NCBI RefSeq assembly: GCF_002967765.1
Contig: NZ_PUHY01000012.1
Location: 496,001 to 560,000 of the forward strand
Source: Blastopirellula marina
GTDB lineage: Bacteria > Planctomycetota > Planctomycetia > Pirellulales > Pirellulaceae
Length of the DNA: 64,000 nucleotides
Direction of reading: 5' to 3'
In this document: positions 29,961-38,398 of the stretch, one piece after another
How the letters are laid out: each line of letters starts with the position of its first letter
How positions within the stretch are numbered: the stretch's first letter is position 1
Made by a program: the position numbers and the translations under genes
Notes under the pieces: generated by a model
What the model saw: the letters and a program-made list of their open reading frames with translations, nothing else
Told to the model about the DNA's origin: nothing
Databases searched by the model: none

Positions 29961-30761
29961 ATGGATCATACACTCACCATTGGCGACACTCGGTTCTTCG
30001 TTCGCACGGAAGGGAAAGGAAGCCCCTTGCTCTTGGTCCATGGTTTTCCGTTGGATCATCACATGTGGGACGCAGTGATCCCTCAACTGGCCGCCAAGCA
30101 TCTGGTCATTGCACCCGACCTACGAGGTTTCGGTAAGTCAGAGGGGCACGTTGAAATTGCCCCAATGGAGTTGCTGGCCGACGACTTGGCTTCGCTTCTC
30201 AATGCCCTTGAGGTTACCGCCCCCATCACATTTTGCGGGCTTAGCATGGGAGGTTACATCGGCTGGCAGATGTGGCGGCGCCACTCCGATCGACTCGCCC
30301 GATTGATTCAACTCGACACGCGGGCCGCCGCCGACAGCGAAGTACAGGCGCGAGCACGAGGCGTAAATGCAGAACATGTACTTGCTAACGGAATGAGCGA
30401 AGTCCCTCAAGCGATGCTGCCCAAGCTGCTTAGCGAAAAGACCATTGAAAACCAGCCCCAGGTTGCCGATTCGCTACGGGATATTATTTTGCGACAAGAC
30501 CCTCGCGCTGCGGCCGCAGCTCAACGAGGCATGGCGCAACGTCCCGATGTTACCAACTGGCTTCCTGAAATCTCGCTACCCACGCTAGTACTCTGCGGAA
30601 GCGACGACGGCATCAGTCCTCCGGCTGAGATGCAAGCATTCGCCAAAAGGATTCCAGGTGCCCAATTTCTCGAGATTCCAAACGCCGGACACATGGTCCC
30701 AATGGAAGATCCCAACGCGACTGTGGAAGCCATACTGGAATTTTCCAGTCGAGCAAATTAG
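29961..30761 (+). CDS. Alpha/beta hydrolase
   Basis: 266-residue hydrolase of the alpha/beta fold. The oxyanion-region HGFP lies at residues 27-30 and nucleophile Ser95 in CGLSMGG. The acid is the Asp of CGSDDGIS and the base the His of NAGHMVP. Esterase, lactonase (3-oxoadipate enol-lactonase-like) and haloperoxidase-like activities share this pattern, so the substrate is open. ATG at 29961 gives a family-like start; the open frame begins 20 codons earlier, inside the end of the preceding gene. Signal peptide absent, so cytoplasmic. Confidence 0.88.
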   Translation: MDHTLTIGDTRFFVRTEGKGSPLLLVHGFPLDHHMWDAVIPQLAAKHLVIAPDLRGFGKSEGHVEIAPMELLADDLASLLNALEVTAPITFCGLSMGGYIGWQMWRRHSDRLARLIQLDTRAAADSEVQARARGVNAEHVLANGMSEVPQAMLPKLLSEKTIENQPQVADSLRDIILRQDPRAAAAAQRGMAQRPDVTNWLPEISLPTLVLCGSDDGISPPAEMQAFAKRIPGAQFLEIPNAGHMVPMEDPNATVEAILEFSSRAN

Positions 30762-30797
30762 CAGGCAGACGCCTAACCGCAAAAGCAACTTGCAGCG

Positions 30798-31340
30798 TTA
30801 GCCGGGAAGGCGGAAATAGGTTTCCGTTTTAACGATTGCATTGTCGTCGGGAAACGTATGAAACGCCTGGATAAAGACACTGCGGTTGCGTGTTTCAGCA
30901 TTCATGTAGCTAACCGCACCCAAATTCATGCGGCCACTGGAATCGAACTCGTGAACAAGCCCAACCTTGCGATCATCGTTGCAGAGCTCCCGCTGACACA
31001 TTCGAAACAGCTTGTTCGAGACCCCTTCCAGCTGGAAGGTGGTTTGATAGCGGATGCCACCATGGCACTCAAACTGATCGCCCCGTCGGCCTTTAATCTG
31101 GTAGGCCATGATTCGACGCTTAGTTGGTAGCGATTGATGCGCCGATGTGCAGACTTCCGTGAGCGTTAGTCCTTCGTGCCGCCAAGTGAGAACGTGGCCG
31201 CAATTGGTGATATCCATCTTCAGAGTGTACCCTCCCCGCTCGACTGTTCGCGACTGAAAGGTTTCGAACAATTCGGGGTGAAGTGGCCTCGTGTATAACT
31301 GGAAGGCCAGCTCGGCAACTCTGGGACGAATAGATAGCAA
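30798..31340 (-). CDS. DUF2617-like protein
   Basis: 180 residues, cytoplasmic, no signal peptide. The opening MLSIRPRVAELAFQLYTRPL and the later SVFIQAFHTFPDDNAIVKTE match what I recall of planctomycete DUF2617 proteins; I assign this from memory of the pattern only. No catalytic motif can be named. It is divergent from glnE with an unusually long 476-base gap, and convergent with the hydrolase gene. Confidence 0.65.
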   Translation of the reverse strand: MLSIRPRVAELAFQLYTRPLHPELFETFQSRTVERGGYTLKMDITNCGHVLTWRHEGLTLTEVCTSAHQSLPTKRRIMAYQIKGRRGDQFECHGGIRYQTTFQLEGVSNKLFRMCQRELCNDDRKVGLVHEFDSSGRMNLGAVSYMNAETRNRSVFIQAFHTFPDDNAIVKTETYFRLPG

Positions 31341-31816
31341 CGAGAACTCCTTCTAAAAGCAATTCGGCCGAGATCCTCCTGACCTCGACGGTCTTTGACA
31401 AGCGATGATTAAGCCATCATCTCTCAAGCATACTTCGCATGTCCGACCTTGATTATAAACGGGTCGCAAATTCCCGAGGAATACTGTTTTTTGCGATGCC
31501 TGAAATTGATTATTTACCGCACGTTTTTTTTCGCAAGGACTTGACTTTGCACATTCGGCTGGCGTCCACTCGGCAACAAATCGCGAAATAGGAATCTCAG
31601 TTTGCCCTATTCTTGCTCGTGTGGGAATGTCAAGTTTTTTGCGGTTTGGAAGTGCGACAGCTTGCTATCGGAAAGCCGATTTTCGACTTAGAATATAACT
31701 TTCCTTGTTTTCCCAAAAAATGTACGCGGTTTCTTCTCTGACGCTGCTTTCTGCGCCCCAAGCAGCCGCCAGCTGGGGACTCGGTCTACAACTTAAACGC
31801 CGCTCTTCGATTCATT
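31341..31816. other. AT-rich divergent intergenic region upstream of glnE
   Basis: 476 bases, visibly richer in A/T than the surroundings, with several T-tracts of six to eight (for example near 31485 and 31526). It must hold the promoters of the minus-strand DUF2617-like gene and of glnE. A TAGAATATAA stretch near 31689 could be part of a -10 element, but no matched -35 is convincing. No gene is seen. Confidence 0.5.
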
Positions 31817-34800
31817 ATGACCGTATCTGACTTCACGAAGCTTGCCGAAAATTCCTCGGAAGCAAGCGAGTGGCTTTCGCAACTGAAAATTGTCGACGTG
31901 GCGCGCGGACGTGAAAACTTAAACAGTTTCGTCCGTCTGAACTTGCCGCTTGATCTGCAAGCGTTCTTGTGCAGCAAACTGGCCGAAGCCTTGCCTGGCT
32001 GTAGTGACCCGGATATGGCTTTGAACAATCTGGAACGGTTGTTCACTCGCAGTCGAAGTCCGCTGAGCCTGGCGGCAACCTTCGAACGTGATGCTTCCTC
32101 GCTGAATACGTTGGTTCGCATCTTCAGCACGAGTCAAAGCCTGAGCGATCAAATTGTCACCGATCCGGAAAGCTTCGAGCTCGTTCGCATCACCGATGGC
32201 CAACCGGCAGCACGCCAGTACCTCGTCGACGAAATCGTGGCCGAAGTGAATGCCCTGCATGAAGAGCAAGCGATTATGAAGGCGCTACGTCGTTACAAAC
32301 GCCGCGAGACCTTGCGTATTGCTTACGGCGACTTGATCTGCAATCAAAACATTGAGACTGTTACTCGGCAGATTTCTTTCCTGGCCGATGCTCTGATCGA
32401 AGCAGCCGTTCAAGCCGCTTTCAAATTGGTCTCTCTCCGCTTTGGTAAACCTGCCGCGCGCAGTAGTCGCAACGGACGCTCCGGTTCGCCCCGATTCACG
32501 GTGCTGGCGTTGGGTAAGCTTGGTGGTTCCGAGTTGAACTACTCAAGCGACATCGATCTGATGTTTCTCTACGACGGAGATGGCAACACCGACGGTGAAA
32601 AGTCGATTACCAACAAGGAATACTTCGAGCGAGTCGGCCAGCGTCTGATGAAGCTGTTGACGGAGCCAACCGAACTAGGGACACCTTATCGAATCGACAT
32701 GCGACTACGCCCTGAAGGAAGCCATGGCCCGTTGATCAACAGCTTGGAAGGGGCACTGCATTACTACGACATCATGGGACGTACTTGGGAACGACAAGCG
32801 TTCGTCAAAGCACGTACCTGTGCGGGCGATACGGCGCTCGGAGACGAGTTCCTGCAGAAGCTGGAACCATGGATCTACCAGCGTTACTTGAGCCGTGCTG
32901 ACATCACCGGAATCAAGGCGCTCAAGCGTCGAATTGAGAAGCGCGCCACGGCAGCTGGTGCGGCCGATGCTAACGTGAAGACCGGTCATGGCGGCATCCG
33001 TGATATCGAATTCGTCATTCAGTTCCTTCAACTGCTCAACGGTGGCGACCTTCCGCAAATCCGCACGCAAAACACGCTGGAAGGAATTCGCACGCTGGAA
33101 GAAGTTGGCTGCCTAACTCTGCAAGAGCGGACCATCCTGAAAGACAACTATAGTTTTCTTCGCAAGCTTGAACATCGTTTGCAAATCATGTTCGATCTGC
33201 AGACGCATTCGCTGCCGCCTGATCCACACGAGCGGACTAAGCTGGCACTACGAATGGGTTACAGCGATAGCCCGCAGGACGCCGCGCTAGACCAATTCCA
33301 AGCCGACTTCGCGGAGAAGACCGAAATCAACCGGAAGATTCTCGATCACCTACTGCACGACGCCTTCCCTGACGAAGAAATTACCGCTCCTTCGGTCGAC
33401 CTCGTGCTCGACCCCGAACCGACCGCGGACTCCATCGACGAAGTCCTTTCCGACTTCGGCTTCCACGATCCGAAGACCGCGTACGAAAACTTAATGGCCC
33501 TCACGCGGGAACGCGTTCGTTTCCTATCAACGCGTCGCTGTCGTCACTTTCTCGCAGCGATCGCACCTCAGCTTTTGGAAGCGATCTCGCAAACGCCGGA
33601 TCCCGACTCGACCTTGGTCAACCTATCTCAGGTCAGCGATTCCTTGGGTGGCAAGGAAGTACTGTGGGAGCTATTCAGTGCCAATCCAGCCACGTTGCAT
33701 TTATACGTCCGCTTATGTGCTGGGAGCCCTTACCTGTCGAACGTGCTCATCAGTAACCCAGGGATGATCGACGAGTTAATGGACTCGCTAATGCTCGATC
33801 GCCTTCCAAGCCGGCGTTCTCTCGAAGAGATGCTATTGGAATTGTGCCGTGGTGCGGAAGACATCATGCCGATCCTGCATAGCTTTAAGAATCTGATGCA
33901 CTTGCGAGTGGGTGTCCTCGATACGCTTGGCAAGAAAGATCTCGGCGGACGCTTGCAAACACTTTCGGACGTTGCGGAGGTGTGCTTGCACCAAATCGTG
34001 TTCCGCGAGTATCGGCAACTGGTTGCTCGCTTTGGTGAGCCTCGCTTGGCCGATGGCAAACCGTGCGACTTGATTATTTTGGGCTTGGGCAAGATCGGCG
34101 GCGCTGAGCCGAACTATCACAGCGATCTCGACATCATCTTCGTTTACGAGGGAAATGGCCACACGGTTCTCGATGCGCGGAGCCGTGGAGGAAGTAGCAC
34201 CACGAACCAACATTTCTTCGGCCAATTGGGACAGCGCATCATCAAAAGCGTGAACGAACTCGGCCCCTACGGACGACTGTACGAACTTGATCCTCGTCTT
34301 CGCCCAACCGGCAAGAGCGGGCCGATGGCCGTTACCCTGGAAGATCTCTACAACTATCACGCCAAAGGGCAGGGGGAGTTATGGGAGCGCCAGGCGCTTA
34401 CCAAAGCCCGCCCAATATTCGGCTCAGCCGATGGCTGCGAGTCGGCTAACAAAACCATTCGCGAAGCGATCACTTGCCAACCCTGGAAGACATCGGACGC
34501 CGACGAGATTCGCAAGATGCGAGCTCGCATGGAAGAGACCGCCTCGAAAAATAACATCAAACGAGGACCTGGTGGAACAGTCGACATCGAGTTCGTGGTT
34601 CAGATGCTACAGATGAAGCATCTGTCTGAAAGTCCAGAGATCTTAGTTCCCAACACGCTGGATGGACTTCGGCTGCTTTACGAAAAGGGTTACCTTGCCA
34701 AGGAGGATCACGACCACTTTGTCAAAGCCTACGAATTCCTGCGTATGGTCGAAGCCCGCTTGCGATTGATGAATACAACGGCCCGGCACGACCTTCCGGA

Positions 34801-34939
34801 AGAACGTCTGGAAGTCGCCAAGCTGGCTTACCTGCTGGACTACGCGGACCCAGCCACACTGCTGAAAGAATGCCGCCAGATGACTCGCGAAACACGTCGC
34901 CGCTTCGATCAAATCTTCGCTGCGGCCGGAGCAGGATAG
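31817..34939 (+). CDS. glnE: Bifunctional glutamine synthetase adenylyltransferase/deadenylase
   Basis: Controls glutamine synthetase by adding and removing AMP on a tyrosine in response to P-II and glutamine. Both nucleotidyltransferase halves are intact. The N-terminal (deadenylylating) one has LGKLGGSELNYSSDIDLMF near residue 232. The C-terminal (adenylylating) one has LGLGKIGGAEPNYHSDLDI near residue 755. Each carries the paired aspartates (DxD) for metal. Matching helical PII-uridylyl-transferase-like regions follow each half (for example GHGGIRDIEFVIQFLQLL and GPGGTVDIEFVVQMLQM). Length 1040 is slightly above the E. coli protein (946). A P-II gene lies 2 kb downstream. Confidence 0.96.
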   Translation: MTVSDFTKLAENSSEASEWLSQLKIVDVARGRENLNSFVRLNLPLDLQAFLCSKLAEALPGCSDPDMALNNLERLFTRSRSPLSLAATFERDASSLNTLVRIFSTSQSLSDQIVTDPESFELVRITDGQPAARQYLVDEIVAEVNALHEEQAIMKALRRYKRRETLRIAYGDLICNQNIETVTRQISFLADALIEAAVQAAFKLVSLRFGKPAARSSRNGRSGSPRFTVLALGKLGGSELNYSSDIDLMFLYDGDGNTDGEKSITNKEYFERVGQRLMKLLTEPTELGTPYRIDMRLRPEGSHGPLINSLEGALHYYDIMGRTWERQAFVKARTCAGDTALGDEFLQKLEPWIYQRYLSRADITGIKALKRRIEKRATAAGAADANVKTGHGGIRDIEFVIQFLQLLNGGDLPQIRTQNTLEGIRTLEEVGCLTLQERTILKDNYSFLRKLEHRLQIMFDLQTHSLPPDPHERTKLALRMGYSDSPQDAALDQFQADFAEKTEINRKILDHLLHDAFPDEEITAPSVDLVLDPEPTADSIDEVLSDFGFHDPKTAYENLMALTRERVRFLSTRRCRHFLAAIAPQLLEAISQTPDPDSTLVNLSQVSDSLGGKEVLWELFSANPATLHLYVRLCAGSPYLSNVLISNPGMIDELMDSLMLDRLPSRRSLEEMLLELCRGAEDIMPILHSFKNLMHLRVGVLDTLGKKDLGGRLQTLSDVAEVCLHQIVFREYRQLVARFGEPRLADGKPCDLIILGLGKIGGAEPNYHSDLDIIFVYEGNGHTVLDARSRGGSSTTNQHFFGQLGQRIIKSVNELGPYGRLYELDPRLRPTGKSGPMAVTLEDLYNYHAKGQGELWERQALTKARPIFGSADGCESANKTIREAITCQPWKTSDADEIRKMRARMEETASKNNIKRGPGGTVDIEFVVQMLQMKHLSESPEILVPNTLDGLRLLYEKGYLAKEDHDHFVKAYEFLRMVEARLRLMNTTARHDLPEERLEVAKLAYLLDYADPATLLKECRQMTRETRRRFDQIFAAAGAG

Positions 34940-34955
34940 GGGATGTGCTTTCGTT

Positions 34956-35471
34956 ATGCCTCGCATCTACGAATACGTCGGCCCGCAAGAGATTCGCGAA
35001 AGGTCCCATAATTCTCCACCTGGCGTACCGATCTACTCCAAGCAAGGGCTTCTTAACTGGTTTCATGACCATCGGGAAGATCTCGATCAGGCGAACCAGT
35101 TGGTGGCGACATTTGTCATCGATCTGAAAGGAGAACTTCTTCTCGCGCCGCGCCAATCGGAGCATGTCGCCTGTGCGGGTGGCGCCCCGGTGCGAAGCGC
35201 CGGAGAGATCACCCTGACAACGAAGGGTGAAGTGTTCGAGATCAGTAACCAATCGACGGGTTACTGTCCTGAACCTGAGTCTTGGCCAGCTTGCCAGGAG
35301 GTTTTCGAGCGGCTATCAGTAACCCACCCAGGTCATTTCACTCAGCAAATTATCTTTCGACGTTGCCCGGCTTGTCACGAACGCAACGTTGTGAAGGACG
35401 ACTGGTTCGTCTGTGCGATTTGCGGCGGCGACTTACCGGAAACCTGGAACTTCTCGTCCGATGGAATCTAA
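34956..35471 (+). CDS. Zinc-ribbon-bearing protein of unknown function, 171 aa
   Basis: Cytoplasmic protein I cannot place in a named family. The C-terminal third has two CxxC pairs (CPACHERN and CAICGGDLP) typical of a zinc ribbon, preceded by ISNQSTGYCPEPESW and by FIDLKGELLLAPRQSEHVAC-like strands. The pattern NQSTGYCPEP looks like a conserved core. It starts 16 bases after glnE and overlaps the following small gene by 11 bases, so it may be in the glnE transcript, but a functional link to nitrogen control is not shown. Confidence 0.65.
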   Translation: MPRIYEYVGPQEIRERSHNSPPGVPIYSKQGLLNWFHDHREDLDQANQLVATFVIDLKGELLLAPRQSEHVACAGGAPVRSAGEITLTTKGEVFEISNQSTGYCPEPESWPACQEVFERLSVTHPGHFTQQIIFRRCPACHERNVVKDDWFVCAICGGDLPETWNFSSDGI

Positions 35472-35667
35472 CCAAGACATTGAAGAATGCCTGGCAATGC
35501 TGCGCATTCATGGAGCGTCAAAGATCGATACCATCAAGGCTCTACGAGCCTTCCCATCGATCTCGTTGAGCGAAGCCAAATCAATCGTTCACAGCAGTCC
35601 TGTGTGGCAGGATGTGAAAGAACGAGACGAGGCGTTTCATCACACTTTTCGAGCTTTTCAAAGATGA
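35461..35667 (+). CDS. Small protein with ribosomal L7/L12 C-terminal-like domain, 68 aa
   Basis: The ATG at 35461 lies inside the end of the preceding gene (11-base overlap). Residues about 10-45, CLAMLRIHGASKIDTIKALR followed by SLSEAKSIV, follow the L7/L12 C-terminal pattern (KxxVIKxxR...LGLKEAKxxV). True L7/L12 is about 125 residues with an N-terminal dimer domain; this protein has only the C-terminal fold, a stand-alone form seen in some small bacterial proteins. Function unknown. Assignment rests on pattern only. Confidence 0.6.
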   Translation: MESNQDIEECLAMLRIHGASKIDTIKALRAFPSISLSEAKSIVHSSPVWQDVKERDEAFHHTFRAFQR

Positions 35668-35700
35668 TTCAGAACTACATAGTAACCGATAAACACCCAC

Positions 35701-35728
35701 AGGCATCTTAGTCATCAAGGTGCCTTTG
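35701..35728 (+). terminator. Possible terminator
   Basis: 9-bp stem with one G-T pair (AGGCATCTT / AAGGTGCCT), 7-base loop, then TTGTC. It lies 33 bases past the stop of the small gene and separates it from the next gene. Confidence 0.45.
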
Positions 35729-35772
35729 TCAGGCTGCCGCCACCGTTCCCACACGGAAATAATGGGTAAGTC

Positions 35773-36276
35773 ATGGCCTATTCTACCTCGGTCGCCGTTG
35801 TTCCGCCGAATCAAATCGAACGCATTCGTGAAGATCCCAACGCTATCCTCACGCCAAACAAGATCAATCCCGTTTCGCATTTGCTGGCGTATTGGATCGA
35901 AACACAACCACTCGGATCACTTCTTAGCAAAGCGATCGATGGAGGTCAGCCGTTGCACGCTGACTTTTGGCATCCGTTACGACCTCCGATGTTTCACGGC
36001 GAGACGGAGGTTGCCAGTTTAGCGCTCGACCTGACGGAGGCATGGGAAGAAATCGAAGAAGACATTCCGTCCGATGATTGGCTGCGCCATGAAATCAATT
36101 ACTTGCTGGAAGCGATGAGATATGCAGTCGATACGAACGCTTGTCTGGTAACGGCCCTTGGATTTCCAGGTGGACGTGACCAACGTAGTCGCGTCCGAAT
36201 TCCTTGGCTTCCGCCTGTGAAACCAGTCATTACGCAATCGATCTGGCAGAAGTGGTTAGCTCGCCTAGTTCGTTAA
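35773..36276 (+). CDS. Hypothetical cytoplasmic protein (possibly DUF1877-like), 167 aa
   Basis: No signal peptide or membrane segment. The start, SVAVVPPNQIERIREDPNAI, and the central LALDLTEAWEEIEE resemble the DUF1877/YfbM pattern, in which an N-terminal P-x-x-I-x-x-L opening is followed by a helix-rich body, but the match is weak. The C-terminus ends in a Trp/Arg-rich helix. Its last four bases overlap the convergent gene at 36273. It could be an immunity-type protein, which YfbM relatives sometimes are; that is speculation. Confidence 0.55.
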   Translation: MAYSTSVAVVPPNQIERIREDPNAILTPNKINPVSHLLAYWIETQPLGSLLSKAIDGGQPLHADFWHPLRPPMFHGETEVASLALDLTEAWEEIEEDIPSDDWLRHEINYLLEAMRYAVDTNACLVTALGFPGGRDQRSRVRIPWLPPVKPVITQSIWQKWLARLVR

Positions 36277-36977
36277 TTAGGTCGACGACCTAGATCGCGT
36301 GCGGAAGGAGTGAGCCGCTCTTGTTGAGCTCGTGGGGCGATCATCCCTGGTCGGGATGGCCCACGGTAAAGCTGCTGCTGTGTACGTTCCGTGGCACTAA
36401 GGCGATTGCGAGACAGAATATCTCGCGTCGTTCGCTGATTGCCGATAATCGGCACGTTCATATTTCGCACTGGGTCTCGTGAAGGGAGAACGTTGCCCGC
36501 TGCATCGGTGATCCGCGCATCGCGTTTCTGCGGCAAAATCGGCAGCTTACCGGCCACATCGTACCCTTGCTCCGTTAACGCTCGTTCCACTGGATTGATC
36601 GACAACCGTTCGCGTCCGCGAAGGGGATCATAGATACCTCGGTCGGTTTGCGTCCAGCGACGGATATTACCAGTCACGTTTGTGCCTGCCGGTTCGTCGT
36701 AAATCGTCGGTGCTTCAAGATCCTCGTCATCTCGGGTCAGTGCAATGTCTTGACGAGGCATCGCCACCCGTTGAGTTCGTCCGTCGTACAGCGTATTCAA
36801 CGAAAAGGGTCGACGTGGCGCGAGTTTCGGAACAGGTGGTCGCAACGGGATTTCGACCTCCGGCTCGTCAGGAATCGCGTATAAATCGGGATCCGCGGCC
36901 CAGCCGTAAGAAGATGCGTAGGTGGCGACTAACAGAAATAACAGGAGGGCCAAAAGGCCAATGAGCAGGTGTCGCAT
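36273..36977 (-). CDS. Membrane-anchored or secreted Arg/Pro-rich hypothetical protein, 234 aa
   Basis: Hydrophobic N-terminus (HLLIGLLALLLFLLVATYAS), probably a signal peptide cut after the AAD region. The mature protein is rich in Arg, Pro and Asp, low in predicted structure, and contains an ALTRDDEDLEAPTIYDEP region. No domain is known to me. It reads in the same direction as the downstream P-II-like gene's opposite neighbour and convergently overlaps the previous gene by 4 bases. Confidence 0.6.
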   Translation of the reverse strand: MRHLLIGLLALLLFLLVATYASSYGWAADPDLYAIPDEPEVEIPLRPPVPKLAPRRPFSLNTLYDGRTQRVAMPRQDIALTRDDEDLEAPTIYDEPAGTNVTGNIRRWTQTDRGIYDPLRGRERLSINPVERALTEQGYDVAGKLPILPQKRDARITDAAGNVLPSRDPVRNMNVPIIGNQRTTRDILSRNRLSATERTQQQLYRGPSRPGMIAPRAQQERLTPSARDLGRRPN

Positions 36978-37026
36978 GATTCGGACTCCTTATGCTCGTG
37001 CATTAGGTGCATTACCTAATGCAGAA

Positions 37027-37368
37027 TCAGGTTTCGCGTTGTTCAACTTCCGCTATATCGATCATATCGGCTTGGAAGGAGAGGGGAAGCACAAAGATCT
37101 TGCCATCTCCCATACGTCCGCTTCTCGCAACCGCGACAATTTTCCTTAATGTCTCTTCAACTCTAGCATCGTCTAACCAGGCGCTGATTTCGATCTTGGG
37201 CAGAAAAGTCTTGGAGTATTCGCTTTCGCTATATTCATCCAGGTAGTTCTTCTGCCGGCCAAAACCCTTCACTTCGCGGACATTCAAAGCTTCTAGCGGT
37301 GCCCGACTCAGGGTATCGAGAACCTTCTCGGCCAAATAGGGCTTCACAATGGCGATGATTTGCTTCAC
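37027..37368 (-). CDS. glnB: P-II family nitrogen regulatory protein
   Basis: Trimeric signal protein that senses ATP/ADP and 2-oxoglutarate and controls GlnE, NtrB or ammonium channels. The GTG at 37368 gives MKQIIAIVKPYLAEKVLD, matching the canonical N-terminus at 113 residues; an in-frame open region runs 22 codons upstream. It retains VKGFGRQK before the T-loop, Tyr46 and Tyr51 (Tyr51 is the uridylylation site in E. coli GlnB), and the ATP-binding SGRMGDGKIFVLPL. T-loop bases differ (EYSESEY instead of LYRGAEY). No amtB is adjacent. Symbol glnB rather than glnK is a default choice. Confidence 0.9.
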   Translation of the reverse strand: MKQIIAIVKPYLAEKVLDTLSRAPLEALNVREVKGFGRQKNYLDEYSESEYSKTFLPKIEISAWLDDARVEETLRKIVAVARSGRMGDGKIFVLPLSFQADMIDIAEVEQRET

Positions 37369-37482
37369 GTTCTTACGTTCTTCTGATTTCCGACGAAATG
37401 CCCAGAAACACCTGAAACCGGTGCTCCTATTCATCTTATCGTAAACGGGAAGCCAGGGGAGCGGCTAGTCAACTTGGGAAAC

Positions 37483-37511
37483 TTGTTAGGACATGTTGCT
37501 AATATTACAAT
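37483..37511 (+). promoter_or_regulatory. Candidate sigma-70-type promoter of the Cys-rich/DUF1559/DUF4198 unit
   Basis: TTGTTA, 17-base spacer, TACAAT, ending 67 bases before the start at 37579. Spacing is ideal and both hexamers match consensus in four or five positions. Confidence 0.5.
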
Positions 37512-37578
37512 CGAATCTTCCCCGGTGGATAAACGCTTCCATCGTTAATTCCCTCCCCTGAAAGACCCCTCCGAACGG

Positions 37579-38244
37579 ATGCATCCTAAGCATCTTTGGC
37601 GATGGCTCGCTCTCGGAAAACGTGCAGTCACGTTTATCCTGTTGGGATGTATGCTTGCTTGGGGAAGCGGCATATCAATTCCTATGCCGAATTTTAAGGA
37701 CACCAGCACGCCGTTTATGTGCCAGGATCATGCGTGTTCTTGCCGCAACGCGCGGAATTGCTGGAATCATTGTTGCTGCTTCTCTCGTGCCGAAAAACTG
37801 GCCTGGGCAGCGAGGCAGAAGGTAGAATTGCCCGATTATTTCGACGAAATCGTAGAGCGCGAGCGTGACACTTCGTCAGAATTCTGTGGTGAGACCGAAC
37901 CGCAGAAACTTGCCTGTCACGAGCATGACCATCACTGCGATCATTCCGCTCGCCAAGCAAAGTCGAAACCCAAGCTGGCAGCGGCGTGTTTCGGAACAGA
38001 AGCCGATCGGTGCGAGCCGACTTCACCAGTTGAGGATTCACCACCACTCACTCCTGTCTCGCTTACCAACGATCTTTGCTGTCGTGCGTTGGCCAGCGTT
38101 ACTTTGATCTTCTCGCCAGTCCTGGAGTTGGACTTAGGGCACGGCGACCTTGTCTGCATAGCCGACGACTCCTTAGCCACAGCTAATCTTTTGCGGCCTG
38201 ATTCTTTCCGCGCCGCACCTGACCCGCCTCCACCGCGGGCCTAA
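37579..38244 (+). CDS. Cys/His-rich exported hypothetical protein, 221 aa
   Basis: No family recognised. After a basic start, a hydrophobic stretch (FILLGCMLAWGSGISIPMP) is a signal peptide or anchor. Next comes an unusual cysteine cluster, FMCQDHACSCRNARNCWNHC plus two more Cys (residues about 47-68), and later HEHDHHCDH (about 114-122). Both look like metal-binding sites, plausibly for copper, zinc or a similar soft metal. A second hydrophobic segment lies near 170. It heads a probable operon with the DUF1559 and DUF4198 genes, preceded by a good promoter and followed by a terminator after the third gene. Confidence 0.7.
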   Translation: MHPKHLWRWLALGKRAVTFILLGCMLAWGSGISIPMPNFKDTSTPFMCQDHACSCRNARNCWNHCCCFSRAEKLAWAARQKVELPDYFDEIVERERDTSSEFCGETEPQKLACHEHDHHCDHSARQAKSKPKLAAACFGTEADRCEPTSPVEDSPPLTPVSLTNDLCCRALASVTLIFSPVLELDLGHGDLVCIADDSLATANLLRPDSFRAAPDPPPPRA

Positions 38245-38398
38245 TGTGTTTCTGCCACATTTTGAATGAGAGTGCGCTACTGCGCGCCTGGCGACTTCGC
38301 AAAGCTCCCCAATGAGCAACTGCGCGGTGACCCTATTGCTGTGTGGCTCCCCACTCTCACGAATCGCACAACACATTCTCAACAATATCCAAATAACT

